In this document: one piece after another, positions 26,233 to 37,959 of the stretch
How the letters are laid out: every line of letters starts with the position of its first letter
Numbering within the stretch: the first letter of the stretch is position 1
Source: Stercorarius parasiticus
Taxonomy: Eukaryota; Chordata; Aves; Charadriiformes; Stercorariidae
Length of the DNA: 64,000 nucleotides
NCBI GenBank assembly: GCA_013396915.1
Contig: VWZL01000824.1
Span: forward strand, 71,583 to 135,582
Reading direction: 5' to 3'
Made by a program: the position numbers and the translations under genes
The notes under the pieces: generated by a model
What the model was told of the DNA's origin: nothing
What the model saw: only the letters and a program-made list of their open reading frames with translations
Databases searched by the model: none

Positions 26233-29200
26233 CAGTGTACTATCTTATTGCTTAAGAGGAGCAGTCATAAATAGGTGGCCCTCGCTCAGTTCTCTGAAAT
26301 AACAGCTGCAGTTAGGACCTACCAACTTCACAGGACAGCGCTGCTGCTCAGAAGCAATTAGAGCTATCTGTCCATGTTCCAGAGTAGGGCACTGGAATGG
26401 TGGTTTATGTCCTTAGCATGTCCCTTGTTACCTACATCTCTGTAAGATATGCTGGTCTGGATGCATGTTTCGTGCATTTACAGGAGCAGATCCTGTTCTG
26501 AAGCTACTAATTTTCCCACATGCTGCATAGCAAACCTAGGCACCCAGTGTACAATTCTGGATTCCACTTTGTCAACAAACATACAATTCATTAATTAAAA
26601 AGTTAATGAGTCTGAAATACATTGCTATAGGGATTGGTCAGTATTTCATGGTTTTTGGCCAGCAGTGACCATAATACATAGGAAGGTTTACTGAGATGAT
26701 AACTCTGGCTCAGTGGGCCAAGCGACCCCTTTGGCTAGTCTCTCCCTGGGGCCGCAGAGAAACAAGCCACAGACTCTTCACGGAGGGACTTTTCCATCCA
26801 CACCTCCTTTTGCCCCACCCCTGCCTCACAAACACAGCCTTTCCTTGCCACAACCATTCACCACGCTAACTCAGGGTTGACTCTTCTATTGCTTTTGACC
26901 ACGTAACTTGTTCATTAACTCAGCTCCTGCTGCTGCATCTCTTTGTACCTATACTGTTGCCTTAATTCCTACAAGCTTCACAGCCTATTGCTGTCTCAAC
27001 CCTCTCTCTTCTGATACAGAAACATTTGTCCCACTATATACAACTGCATCCGTTGCCCCATTTTAATGTTTGAAACTACACGTTTAAGCTTTTTTCCCAT
27101 GTGTGGGACGAACTCTTCTGAGTTACGTTCGCCTCCTTCAGATTTCCCATTTAATGCACAAGCTGGTACAAGAAGACCTTCCTTAAGTAGGATTCCTGTA
27201 AAACCATTTGAAAACAGCCATGCTCTCAGTGTGCTGCAAAGCCCAGTCTGCCCTATTGCTGAAAACTGTGGTACTGTTTCCATTTGTTTCCCATACCTGT
27301 CTGTGCAACTATGAGTTTCTTCAAGGAAGACCATCTATTCTGTGTTTTGGTTTTTTTGGACTAGCTAGCAACTGGCATCACATACTGAACTAGTGCAAAT
27401 GAGAACACTTCAGTTTAGGACCAACAGAAAATTCACAGCTGAATTATTATAAATTTTGTCGCTAATCCCATTTTTTTAGACTTACCCATTACTATACTAC
27501 TATTTTAAAATGCAGGGAGACTGACTTGCCATTCAGTTACATTGCTCCTGTCGACAGGATCAGCTTTTCCGAAGAAGCTGGTCTGCAATAAGGTTAAAGG
27601 AAGTGCACGGGAGGAGGCGTCAGCGAATGGAGCGTGCAGCCCTGCAGCACTGTATCTCCAAGAACTTGTCCCAAGAAAGAAGCGTCTCTCGTGGAAGTCC
27701 TTTGCTAAGTAAGTCTATGCTAGAATGGCCGAGAAAGTGTCAGCTGAAGACTCGTTTCGCCGGCGAGACGGCTTTTGTCCCTGAGTCATTCACCTCCTCA
27801 TAATCGGCTGAGGTGTAAACAAGCTTCATAAACATACCTCAGAGTCACAGCCACCAGAGACAGTCATTGTGACAGAACAAGAGTAACTAATGGCATCACT
27901 TCATGTACATGAATGTAAATAGCTTTGGAGTGGCAAAGCCAGAGATAACGCCAGCTGTTTTTTAGATTCACATTCACTTTGTTCACAACAGAGTGGCTAT
28001 CAACGCTGATCTTAAGAAAAAAGCCCGTGTGTCTCAATAGAAGTATATTTTTCTTTCCAGTGGAGAATTAAGTTCCAGGAACTCTTCACGCTGAACGCAG
28101 ACTGCGGTGGCTCCTTAGAACTGAAAATCGCATATTATACTCAGTACAAAGAAAGAAACCTCAAAGGTGAGCATCAAATTGATTCTCACTCATTTCATAC
28201 ATTAAGCAGTAATGAGTAAACACTCTAATTTCTAAAAAGTTAAAGAAGTTCAAAGAAAGATCGCAGACAATGAAAGCAATCACAAGAGCTCTGAATAAAA
28301 GGCAGATGGTTTTTTTTGTGCACTTAGAAGGAGATAGTTCAGCCATATCAGAACAAACTAGAGTGGGAAGAACATGGGATTTTTTTTTGTATCTCCTAAG
28401 GAAAACCATTCTAAGAATCCTAAAAGCGTATCCAGAAGTTTTGATTTTGTTGCATAAAGACTCACCAACTTAGCTTGCATGAACTAGAAATTCTCTGTAT
28501 TTTCAAAAGTAAGGAGCCATAGTACAGAGGATAAACTAGAAAAAAGATCTACAACGGTACTTTGTGCTTATATCGTTTCACTCATCTTAGGTTCCTCAAC
28601 ACCCTTCTACCTATTGCTGTGTCAAATACTGATCCTTCTCCTGCAGCAGGTTCTTCTGACAGGGCTCCGAAGAAGCAGCCCAGCACCAAGTGGACCTTGC
28701 TTGGGATAACATTGGACATCTGTGGTCATCTCTGCTCTTGTGATGTGATCACTAGACTATATATTTTTCTTCTATTTTAATCATACCTGAAGCTCCCCCA
28801 GAATTTTCCACCTTACACAGTGTCAGGGGGCACAAGCAGCAAGACGTGTCTACGTGACTGGAGACATCATTTGAATACCAAACCACAGCATAGCCCTATT
28901 AGCTCAGAGCTAATTAAGACCCCTGTTCTGATTCACCATTATAGCATGGAGACATACCCACTGCCCCCCATTTCCATGTAGAGAACCCAGACTTTATTCT
29001 ATGCCAAACAAGCCTTCAGCGCAACAAGACACAGCGCAGCAAATATACAACATCAGAGATCTATGCAGGAATGTAAATCCTAACTTGCTTCCTGAGCATA
29101 ACAAAATGGTTGAGCCCTGTAATACCGAAAAGTAGGTGTCAATGTTATGCATGTATTGCATAAAGTATTACATAAATAGCGACAGTGTATTCATACCTAT

Positions 29201-29840
29201 GTGGGCTTACCTTTAATTATATCTGCAGGTTTTACAGACTTCTGAAGTACCTCTTCTGTTTCCAGTGCATCCCTCTGCCTAGGCAGCTAGGCAAACACAG
29301 AACAAAACAAAAAACTCATCGAGCTGAAAATAATGTATTTTTTAATATCGCCAAAAATTCAAGTTCTGTTTCTGAGTCAGCTCTCCCTCCCTTGCAGAAC
29401 AGGACCCCTTGTCTGCAGCTAATCTCCTATCAGGGCCCAACAGCCGTTTCTGCCCCCGCAGTGCCGGGGTGGGGACCCAAGGGTGAGCCTGCGTCCATAT
29501 CAAAAAATGGAAAAGGCAGGGCGAGAAGGAAGAGCAGCACTTTGTTTTTCTGCGGGAGCTGTTGGGGAAGAACCCACCAGCCACCCAGCTATACCTTTGC
29601 TGTTCCCGTAACCCTGGGAGCTAAGAGCTTTGCGAATGGGAAGCAGAGATTAGCTGTTCAAATGGGAATAATCGATTCCCATTTCCCTGACAGAGGAAAA
29701 GTAGGCACCAGAGCACACCCCGCAGCCTCCTGCTTGCTTTGCCTACTAGCTTGAGCTGGCTCCAGACGGAAATCCAGTTCAGCTGGAAAACTTCTTCCCT
29801 CGTAATACACATCCTGTTAGTGGACTGCAAAACAGGAAGT

Positions 29841-29987
29841 TTATGTGTGTAAATATGAGTGCCTTTCCACTCATTTTGGCTAAGGGCTAAGAATTAGAAG
29901 ACAACGTTTGTAGATTCATCCAATTTGCATTCAAGAGAACAATACTACTTCAGAGTGATTCTTGGCCATCATCATTATGTCATGAAT
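29841..29987 (+). repeat. 147-bp unit, putative source copy of inverted duplication
   Basis: This 147-base block begins ttatgtgtgtaaatatgag and ends catcattatgtcatgaat. It is identical base for base to the reverse complement of 32644-32790. Its flanks show no direct repeat, so it is probably the donor (template) locus. It does not look like CR1, a tRNA-derived SINE or a known RNA. Confidence 0.9.
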
Positions 29988-32203
29988 TTATCAGCTTGAC
30001 TACATCACTGACAAGGGCAATTAGGAAGCTATGATCGGGGACCGGAAAGAGTCCTCCGAGCCTTTAACCTTCTTTTCCTCATACAATCTCAAATGAAAAT
30101 TTACCTGCTGGAACCCCATCTCCCACACATATTTCCCCTGGAAGGCCAAGAAAAGACGAGTAATCCATTTCATCCTTCCTTTTATTCATATCTATTTATA
30201 ACTTTAACCAAACAATACAGATGGGACTAATTACGGTCTCAACACATCACTATCTTCCTGAGATCATTAGTTTTTCTATTGGTAAAATTGTACAAGATGA
30301 AGCATTAGCTGCAAAATACGTGTTTGTAACAACTTCATAAAGCACCAGCCAGAGATATGAGTGTCATAACCTATGTGACTTTTCCAGGCAAACATTTTTT
30401 TTTTTCCTTGATATTTGGCAGAGTCAGAGTGAGGTTATAATTAATCAGAGTGTTAAAATTAATCCCTTGTCCTAGCTTTTTGAGAAGCTAGGCAGAAACT
30501 GGCACAGAGACAGGCTGATCCTCCTTGTCCTTTGTCCCCCTTCTTCCAGGAGATCGACTTCCCAGTGCCCTAAGTGTGTCCTGGAGCCCATCGTACAGCC
30601 TATACCTACTACAAAAATGAGATGTTTTGGGCACGCAGGGGCGAAGCCTGAGCTCATGCTGGCCCTGACTGCCTGCTGGAGCACATCCCACCCCAACGTG
30701 GGGGAGAGTCATCTGCCTCACGCGTGTTGACAGCAGTCAGTGGGATGAGGGGATAAGCCTACCCAGCCCCACCCTGCGCTTCGTGCTGGGACCGAGAGAA
30801 AGCAAACAGGCAGAGGCAGCCCAGAAAACTGTCAGGAGCTGCCGCAAGCCATGTTACCCTATTTTTCTTCCTGGCTACAGTTCTCTGAGCGTCTTTCCTT
30901 GTCCCCCACACAGGTCCCCCGCTGTACTGCGCTACCAAAGCTAGAAACTTCCTCCCTTTTGCCCTGGCAATTATGAAGAAGAAAAGAGGCAGGAGGGCAA
31001 AGAACCCTCTGCTCCTTTGGGCTGTTGGGAGGAGGATGCTCTCTGGCAGCAGTGTGGTGGGCTGGGGAAGGAGCTACCTTCTGTGGGCCTTCAGTGTCAC
31101 TTCTGCTCCAGGGTTTCATTAACAAATAGGTATCAATTTGGGTGAAATCTTTAAGGGACTAAGTTAAGTACCTTCAGTTACTATGTCCCATTTTCACCTA
31201 AGAAGCACTGGAATTGTTTGGGCCAGTGTTTTGATGATGTTTTTGACAAGAATCATCCAGCGGATGTTCTTCTATTATAGAATGGTACCTAACACAGTGA
31301 ATATAAAGTTATAGGTTAAGCTCTATGCATGTGTTGTAAAAGTTTGTTTTAAAAATAATAAAACTATTTAGTGTTAGTGAAAGTATTATGATACGTTTAC
31401 TCATAAATGTAGGAATGCATTTCACTGATTAAACAGAATTTCAGAGTTGAAAATATAGCCGTGTTTTAATTCTGTTTTTCATCTTGCTTGGTAGAAAGTT
31501 TTAATGAAAATGTTTATTTGTGTTCTGGTATTTAAAGTGACAGCATTCATTTGATAATGATTTTCAAAACAGACTTCATATAGGACAAGATAATCTAATC
31601 TTGAATTAAACGTAATAAATAAATTAAAAATTAATTCCAAAATTCAGAATGAGTTCTTAAGAGTGCAAACAAATGCAAAGAAATTGCTGGGGCTAATTTA
31701 AAGCACTGCTAGGAAAAGAAAAATAAAACAGGACAGGTTTGAAATGCTATGTACATATACACGTTTATACACTGTGTATCTATATAGCCATAAAATCAGG
31801 AAATATGGAAACAGGAATGAAGGAAGAAATTTGTATGATATTCCCTCAGTGGGTGAAAGAAAATGTAGCAATGGTACTTAGTACAGTAACTGCCTGCAGT
31901 GCTGAAATGTGGAGTCCTGGAGCCAGCATCAGTCTAAGACTTGATTTTTTGTAGTTTTGGGGTGGGTTTTTTTTGTTTTTTAGTGAAGTCACTGCTGCCC
32001 AGCCTGGGGAATAAATACTTACACAGATACTCTTCTGTTGCTCTCAGTCTTAAGATTGAGATCTTCTTCACTTAGGATCTTCTCTTGTTGTATTGGTTTC
32101 TAATGTTTGCAGTGTCTAGTGGTAAAAATGCAATCCTTATTTGCCTGTTTAGCTTCAGAATGCTACTCTAATCATATGAGAAGCAGCATTATTTTTCCCA
32201 GTT

Positions 32204-32255
32204 TTATTATAAACCTTTTTAATAAAAATTTATTGTAAACCTTTCTAATAAAAAT
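32204..32255. repeat. Imperfect 26-bp tandem duplication
   Basis: Two units of the type ttattataaacctttttaat followed by aaaaa. AT-rich, and may be slippage. Confidence 0.7.
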
Positions 32256-32409
32256 AAAATGTTTGTAAACTAAACTTTAAGTTACAACTCCTGACCTCTG
32301 CAAGCGGCACTGGGATCAGTACTTGTGAAAGTTGTAATTACTTTCTTTTCAGCTATGGTTCTTGTTTTGTGTTATTTCACCACTATTTTCTGTAACGGTT
32401 CTTTTATTT

Positions 32410-32522
32410 AAGGGTACATCCATGCAACGTATAAGAGTGGGACCGTTACTGCCCTGTGCCCGGCTCTGCAGAGCAGCCCAGAGAACATGCAGTACCACAC
32501 TAGTAGCTTCCTCCTGAATACG
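32410..32522 (+). other. SLC7A15: Candidate 5' UTR exon of SLC7A15
   Basis: A moderately GC-rich block in an AT-rich surrounding, preceded by an AT-rich ttttatttaag element at about 32402. It ends in a good donor (atacg|gtaagg, exon end 32522). It could be a first non-coding exon of the downstream transporter gene, but no transcript is available, and the start is a guess. Confidence 0.22.
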
Positions 32523-32628
32523 GTAAGGTAGCTAAACAAAATATTCAGTATCTGATTGGCAACATGTGGGATACCAAATATGCTTTCAGGCAGAATATCT
32601 GTAAAACAAAAGCAAATCTTTCAAAGTT

Positions 32629-32801
32629 TAATAGTTGCAGAACATTCATGACATAATGATGATGGCCAAGAATCACTCTGAAGTAGTATTGTTCTCTTGA
32701 ATGCAAATTGGATGAATCTACAAACGTTGTCTTCTAATTCTTAGCCCTTAGCCAAAATGAGTGGAAAGGCACTCATATTTACACACATAATAGTTGCAGA
32801 A
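32629..32801 (-). repeat. 147-bp inverted copy inserted with 14-bp target-site duplication
   Basis: The copy at 32644-32790 is a perfect inverted duplicate of 29841-29987. It is bracketed by direct repeats of taatagttgcagaa at 32629-32642 and 32788-32801, the signature of an insertion at a staggered break. There is no poly(A) tail and no CR1 3' end. A templated insertion or a small transposed fragment fits the observations. The perfect identity suggests a recent event, although a collapsed or duplicated assembly is possible. Confidence 0.88.
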
Positions 32802-33201
32802 AGCTCAGAATAGTTGCTGAGCCCTTACTGAGGGAGAGCGGGGAGTCCCGAGCTCACCTTCCAGTGGCCCCACTGCAAAGCTGGACAGGAACCACTAAAT
32901 CAGTTTACGGTAAATTCGTGGGTTTTAGATTCCCTCTTAATCCCCTGGACTCAGATCTGCTGTTGTAACATGACAGGGAAAGGCAGTTACAGTCCAAACT
33001 TAAACAAGCTCCGTTTTAGTGATTATTCTTGGTGTGAAGCGTACAACTGCCATGTATCCTCAGAAATGCCTTTTTTCCCCCCATTCTGCTCCCAGTGGCC
33101 CAAGCTGGTTGTTTTTTGCTAGCTGCAACTCATGTTGGTGTTTTTACAATCCCAGCTGGAGCTTCTTTGCTGCAAGGCAAAAGCTTTAGGGACATAGTTT
33201 G

Positions 33202-33284
33202 GTGGTGGACTTGGCAGTGCTAGGTTAATGGCTGAACTCCATGATCTTAAGGGTCTTTTCCAACCCAAATGATTCCATTCTAAG
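33202..33284 (+). mobile_element. CR1 LINE 3'-end fragment, diverged
   Basis: Contains ggttaatggctgaactcc, then gggtcttttccaacccaaat and gattccattcta. Older than the other copies, judging by its changes in the terminus. Confidence 0.7.
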
Positions 33285-35896
33285 GCATGACAGGGGCCCT
33301 GGTCCCTTGAGGGCAACCAAGCGTTGCTGGCCCCTGGGTGCACAGGGGCTGGCAGCACCATGAAAGGACCTGGTGGGTCCAGGTCATCTCCAGTGGGGTG
33401 GAGGCCTGAAACTGCACTGTTTGGGAGCTCAGATGTGAGAAGAACCAGGATGCCCTGGGGAGGTAGAGGATCAGAGTCAAACACTCTGGCACCCCTTCTC
33501 CAGGCAGACATCCCTAAACAAGTCCTCTTTCCTTCTCCTGTTTTCACACGGGGCACCTGGGACATGTTTTCTCCTGCCCCTTTTTTTCTATTTCAGAGCT
33601 CCACTTTCCTAGTCCTTATTTCCTTCCTTTTTTTCAAGCAGGCATCTCTACTTATATCACAAGTGCAGGTACTAAGTTCTGCCTGCAATTGCAGCTCAAA
33701 GCCTGCATTTTGGAGAAGGTATTCAACTTGGATTTGTGAGTTTCCATGTTCTCAAGTAGAGAAGGCTGTTGAACCCACATTTTATGTCCTGGGTAAATTC
33801 TGTAACCCTTAGTTCGTTTTATACAACTTGACTTCTGGTTTTGGAATTTTTTTTGGCTTTTTATGTATTTAAAAAAATGAAATCTCGATTTCTGCACAAT
33901 TTTCGAAGTATAATATTGGTGTCTACTTCCAAAGAAAGTTACTGGCAGTGGGTTTGGGCACTCCATCCTCAGATTGTGTGTTATTTTTAATCCCCATTCT
34001 GAGATTTGTAACTTTTTCCCAAGCATGGGACAGGGAAGCCAAACCCATAACTGTGTTCCAAATACCACTCCTGGGACCTAAAATTAAATATTGCAAAATA
34101 TTTGCCCACATGTTTTGTCTAGTTCTTACCACTGACATTGGCCTTTACCTTAAATCAGCTTTCTCTAGTCCTTGTAGCTATTGCTGGCGTAAAAATAGTC
34201 CTAAACACATTAAAAAGAATTTTCTTTCACTCTCTATTTGTGTTGCCTTAATATTGAAGAACTAATGCTTATTGTAGGCTTTCCTTTTAATCAGTAATGC
34301 AAAATACCAAAACCAAGCGTAGGGTGAGCCATGTTTCACTGGACAAAGCTGCCTTATTGTTTTGAGACCAGTAGATGGCAACACTCATTGCAATGTCAAA
34401 GGTAAATGAAAAGTGAGATGAGAGTTGTTTAAGTAGGAGATTTATTATGTGACAGCTTGAGCAGCAAAGTTTTGCTACTCCACATAAGAAGAAAGCAGTA
34501 CTTTTATTTTTATTCCTGCTCATGCACATCTTTTGAAGGGGAGCAGTGGGATGCCCTTTTACGTAGCCAGTTTTGACAAATGATAATTGTGACAATCCAT
34601 TTGACTAAAATATCTTATCGCTGCTCCTTACTGATGATACCAGTCAAAAAAAGAATGAGTCAGTGGAAAAAAAAATCTAAAGCAATCTGACTCTTAGCTT
34701 CCACAGGAATAGCCTCAAGTTCTTATAATGATTAATTAGATTCATTGTTACTTTAGGTAGAAGCAGCTAGAACTGAGTAACAATGATCCTGGGATTGGAA
34801 ATAGACCTCCCTTTAGGAACTGAATGAAGCTATTGATGTACCAGTTAATTAATCCTTGTTATCTGGGTGGTCTTATAGAAATTTTTTTGACATGATCAAA
34901 TTTTGAAGAAATTCAGATTCTTTCTACATTAGATTAATTTTTTTTTTATTTCTAAGAGCAGGAGCTGTGAAGGTTTGAAAAGAGCCTCTCAGGCCCTCCA
35001 AGAACCTTGCATTTACACTTTAGAAAAGAAGCTCCTTCATTAAAACAGGAGAACAGTTGTGGAAATATATCTGTAATCTTACTGGAAGGATGCTTAACTA
35101 CCTATAGTCATATTAAGTTTTCCTTTAGCATTGATTTAACTGTCTTTTGTGAATGTGTTTTAAATTAGGATTGGTATACATGGTACATGTATGGATGCAC
35201 ACAGAAGTACAGTGTCTGTAGCGGAGAAAAAAACAGACCTTTAGACCTCTGAAAGATTCCAGCATCGCCTAGCACTGTGATTAGCAACTTTAAAAAGAAT
35301 GCGCTACAAATAGCTAAACCAGCTAACAAGAAGAGCACTGTCACTTAGTGGAAGTAAAACAAAATACTCTGCATTACTGGGATGCCTCCCTCCAAGTTCT
35401 CAGGCACTTTGCAAACCATTAACTTGAAATGCATTAATTTGCATCCCTGTGGTACAAGGTGTGTATGTTTATTCTCAGAACTGACAGCTTTGCTAGGAAG
35501 ACTTTAAAAACCTACTTGATACAGGTAAAGTAACCTTTCACTCTTGTTAAAGCTACAGCTTGATCAGCTGTGAATTTTTGTAAGTGACTTTGAAATTAGC
35601 TGGGATCCATTATTAGCTTAGAAATCCAGCTGGGATCCATGTCCTAGTGAATACTAGTGAACTGGTATTAGGAATGGCTTCCAGTATCCCTTTATAAACC
35701 CCCCAAACTTTTCTCATTATTTCCTTAATCTCATAAGATTTATACCATAAAAAACCCTACTGTTTAATGAGATTTGAGTTCTTTTTTCGCTTCTTTGAAG
35801 AAATTAACGGCCTTCAGTCCGATGCTAAAATTTGTGAAACTTTATTTGCTTTATCATGAGAAATTATGTGACTTGTATATGTTGTTTTTCTTACAG

Positions 35897-35980
35897 GCCC
35901 GTGAGTTCTGCTGAGTCCAAGATAACTCCTGGACTCTTCTTGCAGAAAACTGCCAAGCTAGCAAGATGATTTAAAAAAAA
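35897..35980 (+). other. SLC7A15: Candidate second 5' UTR exon start of SLC7A15
   Basis: A strong acceptor (gttgtttttcttacag) ends at 35896. The following sequence has no long open frame, so any exon here would be untranslated. The right end given is arbitrary. Possible donors lie at 36992 (CAAAG|gtaatc) and 37074 (GAAG|gtaagt). Confidence 0.22.
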
Positions 35981-36507
35981 TAAGGCAAGCAAAGAGAAAT
36001 CTAAATGATTTAGAAGAGAAGGAATTTTTAGACAAACAATAAAAATACTTTCCTGTTTATATCCATGCTTTTTTTTAAGCTCAAATGTTTGAGGAGGACA
36101 GATAGTTTTAAAGATTCAAGGTCTGCTGTCTCCATGAAGGCCTGAGGAAGGTCTCACTCCTGTTTTCTGGTACTTATCACAACAGAAGTCTGCAAGAGAC
36201 CACCAAGGACAATAACTCTCCTTCTTTACAGTTGCAGTCAGCAAAGTTTAGTTTAAGTTCAAAGGAATCCATATGGACATTCCCTTCTGCTCTATACTTC
36301 GTACAGATCACAGATCACAAAATACACCCTCATGCACTGTAACAGTGTTCAGATTTATAGCAGAACCCTCCCCAAAGTCTGAAATTTTACATGTTAGATA
36401 TCTAAGTAGCGGTCAGTGGCATTTGCAAAAGCTTGTACCTCTACATTTCTCTTGGGTGCGCGCTGAAATGTGTATGTGATGAGCAGTGACGAAGTCCTCT
36501 GAAGATC

Positions 36508-36530
36508 ATGCACATGGTGAGCATGTGCAT
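36508..36530. repeat. Short inverted repeat (9-bp arms, 5-nt loop)
   Basis: atgcacatg-gtgag-catgtgcat. The arms are perfect. It lies in the putative 5' UTR territory of SLC7A15. Confidence 0.8.
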
Positions 36531-37215
36531 ACCTCAGGTACATTGGCAGAAAGGGCCCAATAAAAATGTAATTACCGCCTTTTCATTCTTCTCCTGCACC
36601 TTATAAAATTTGAAAAGAAACAGAATTGGCCCCAACTATTGTGCAGAAAAACAGTCTCTGGACTGTTTTTAGCAGAATATTTTGGTGTCTTTGATTAAGA
36701 CACTGGAAATGTTCCGCATTGAGCAACGCCATAAGCATGTTGGGTGACAGGTTTGTTTGATCACTTTATAGTGGGGAATGAAAATACAACCGAGGACTAA
36801 AGCAGGTGCTTGAGCATTACTTTTAATCAAAGAATAAAGTACAGATTTGCATGGGGATTTTGCTTACCTGTTCCTCATTTCAGATGCCAATTGAAGCGTA
36901 ATTTAAAGGATAGGACACAGTCCAGTGAGATGCCGAGTGATTCTGGGGTGGTGCCAAATGCTATCCATTACCATTGCTTGCAAGGAGATTCAAAGGTAAT
37001 CAGTCTTGGCAGGATCTGAACCATCATAAATTAACAAGATAAAATGGGTAATGAAAGAATGCAAAACGCGGAAGGTAAGTTTGTATTTCTTGACAGTGTT
37101 CAGCGTGACTTTCGTAATTATTAACTTAACCCTAAAAGCCTGAGATATAGTCTTATTCAAATGCCTCAGTCTTATTCCACATTTTGTCCTAACAACATCT
37201 CCTAACATTTCCACA

Positions 37216-37959
37216 ATGAGGAAAAGGAAGACAACGGATTCACCTCATTCGTCCACAGATCTGAGTGAAGGAAAGGAGAAATTAAGACTGAAGCAAGAGG
37301 TCAGCCTGATTAGTGGAGTGTCATTAATTGCAGGCACTATGATAGGTTCGGGAATCTTTATGTCCCCTGAGTGGGTGCTACATCACATGGGGAGCCCAAC
37401 CAGCAGCCTGCTCATCTGGGCAGCCTGTGGTCTCCTGGCCATGTTTGGAGCCTTGTCGTACGCTGAGCTTGGAACCATAATTAAAGAATCTGGAGGAGAA
37501 TATATTTACATCTTGAGGATTTTTGGTTCTTTTCCTGCTTTCCTTTTCGCCTACACTTCTGTTATCCTGGTGAGACCAGCTGGTTTGGCAGCCGTCTGTC
37601 TGAGCTTTGCTGAATACGCCGTTGCGCCGTTCTACCCGGGATGCTCATCTCCACAGGTTGTCATCAAATGTACAGCTGCTGCCTGCATCCTGCTTTTGAC
37701 TATCATCAACTGTCTCAACGTGAGGCTGGCGACGTCTATTATGAACATCTTTACAGCTGCCAAGCTCTTGGCTTTGCTGGTGATCGTGGTGGGTGGAGTG
37801 GTACTGCTTGCCAAGGGACAAACTCAGAGTTTTCAAAATGCTTTTGAAAACACGACTGCAGGTATTGGGGCGGTTGGAGTGGCCTTTTACCAGGGACTGT
37901 GGTCCTATGATGGGTGGAACAACCTGAACTATGTAACTGAGGAACTGAAGAAGCCTGAG
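37216..37959 (+). CDS. SLC7A15: SLC7A15 coding exon 1 (N-terminus to TM6)
   Basis: A 744-nt exon for residues 1-248. A charged cytosolic N-terminus of about 28 residues is followed by TM1 (about 29-52, with the unwound GSGIF), TM2 (61-83), TM3 (105-133), the extracellular loop with Cys143, TM4 (148-168), TM5 (176-198) and TM6 (217-240, with Trp229 and Asp232, equivalent to Trp230 and Asp233 of b(0,+)AT). A sequon NTT at 212-214 sits in the loop between TM5 and TM6. It ends CCTGAG|gtgagt in phase 0. Exon 1 takes in half of the protein without interruption, whereas SLC7A9 has this part split over several exons. Confidence 0.95.

Larger units (their letters stand above)
23506..37215. other. Intergenic region between PUM2 and SLC7A15
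   Basis: About 13.7 kb separate the PUM2 island from the first SLC7A15 coding exon. It contains four CR1 fragments, the 147-bp inverted duplication, small local repeats (32204-32255; a 13-mer repeated at 35598-35642) and exon-like blocks that may be SLC7A15 5' UTR (ending at 32522; starting at 35897). No protein-coding gene was recognised. The open frames here are short and without family resemblance. Confidence 0.6.

Noticed and set aside
37044..37074. Upstream ATGs (37044, 37051, 37059) as the SLC7A15 start
   Set aside because: No splice combination with the following acceptors keeps them in frame with the transporter.
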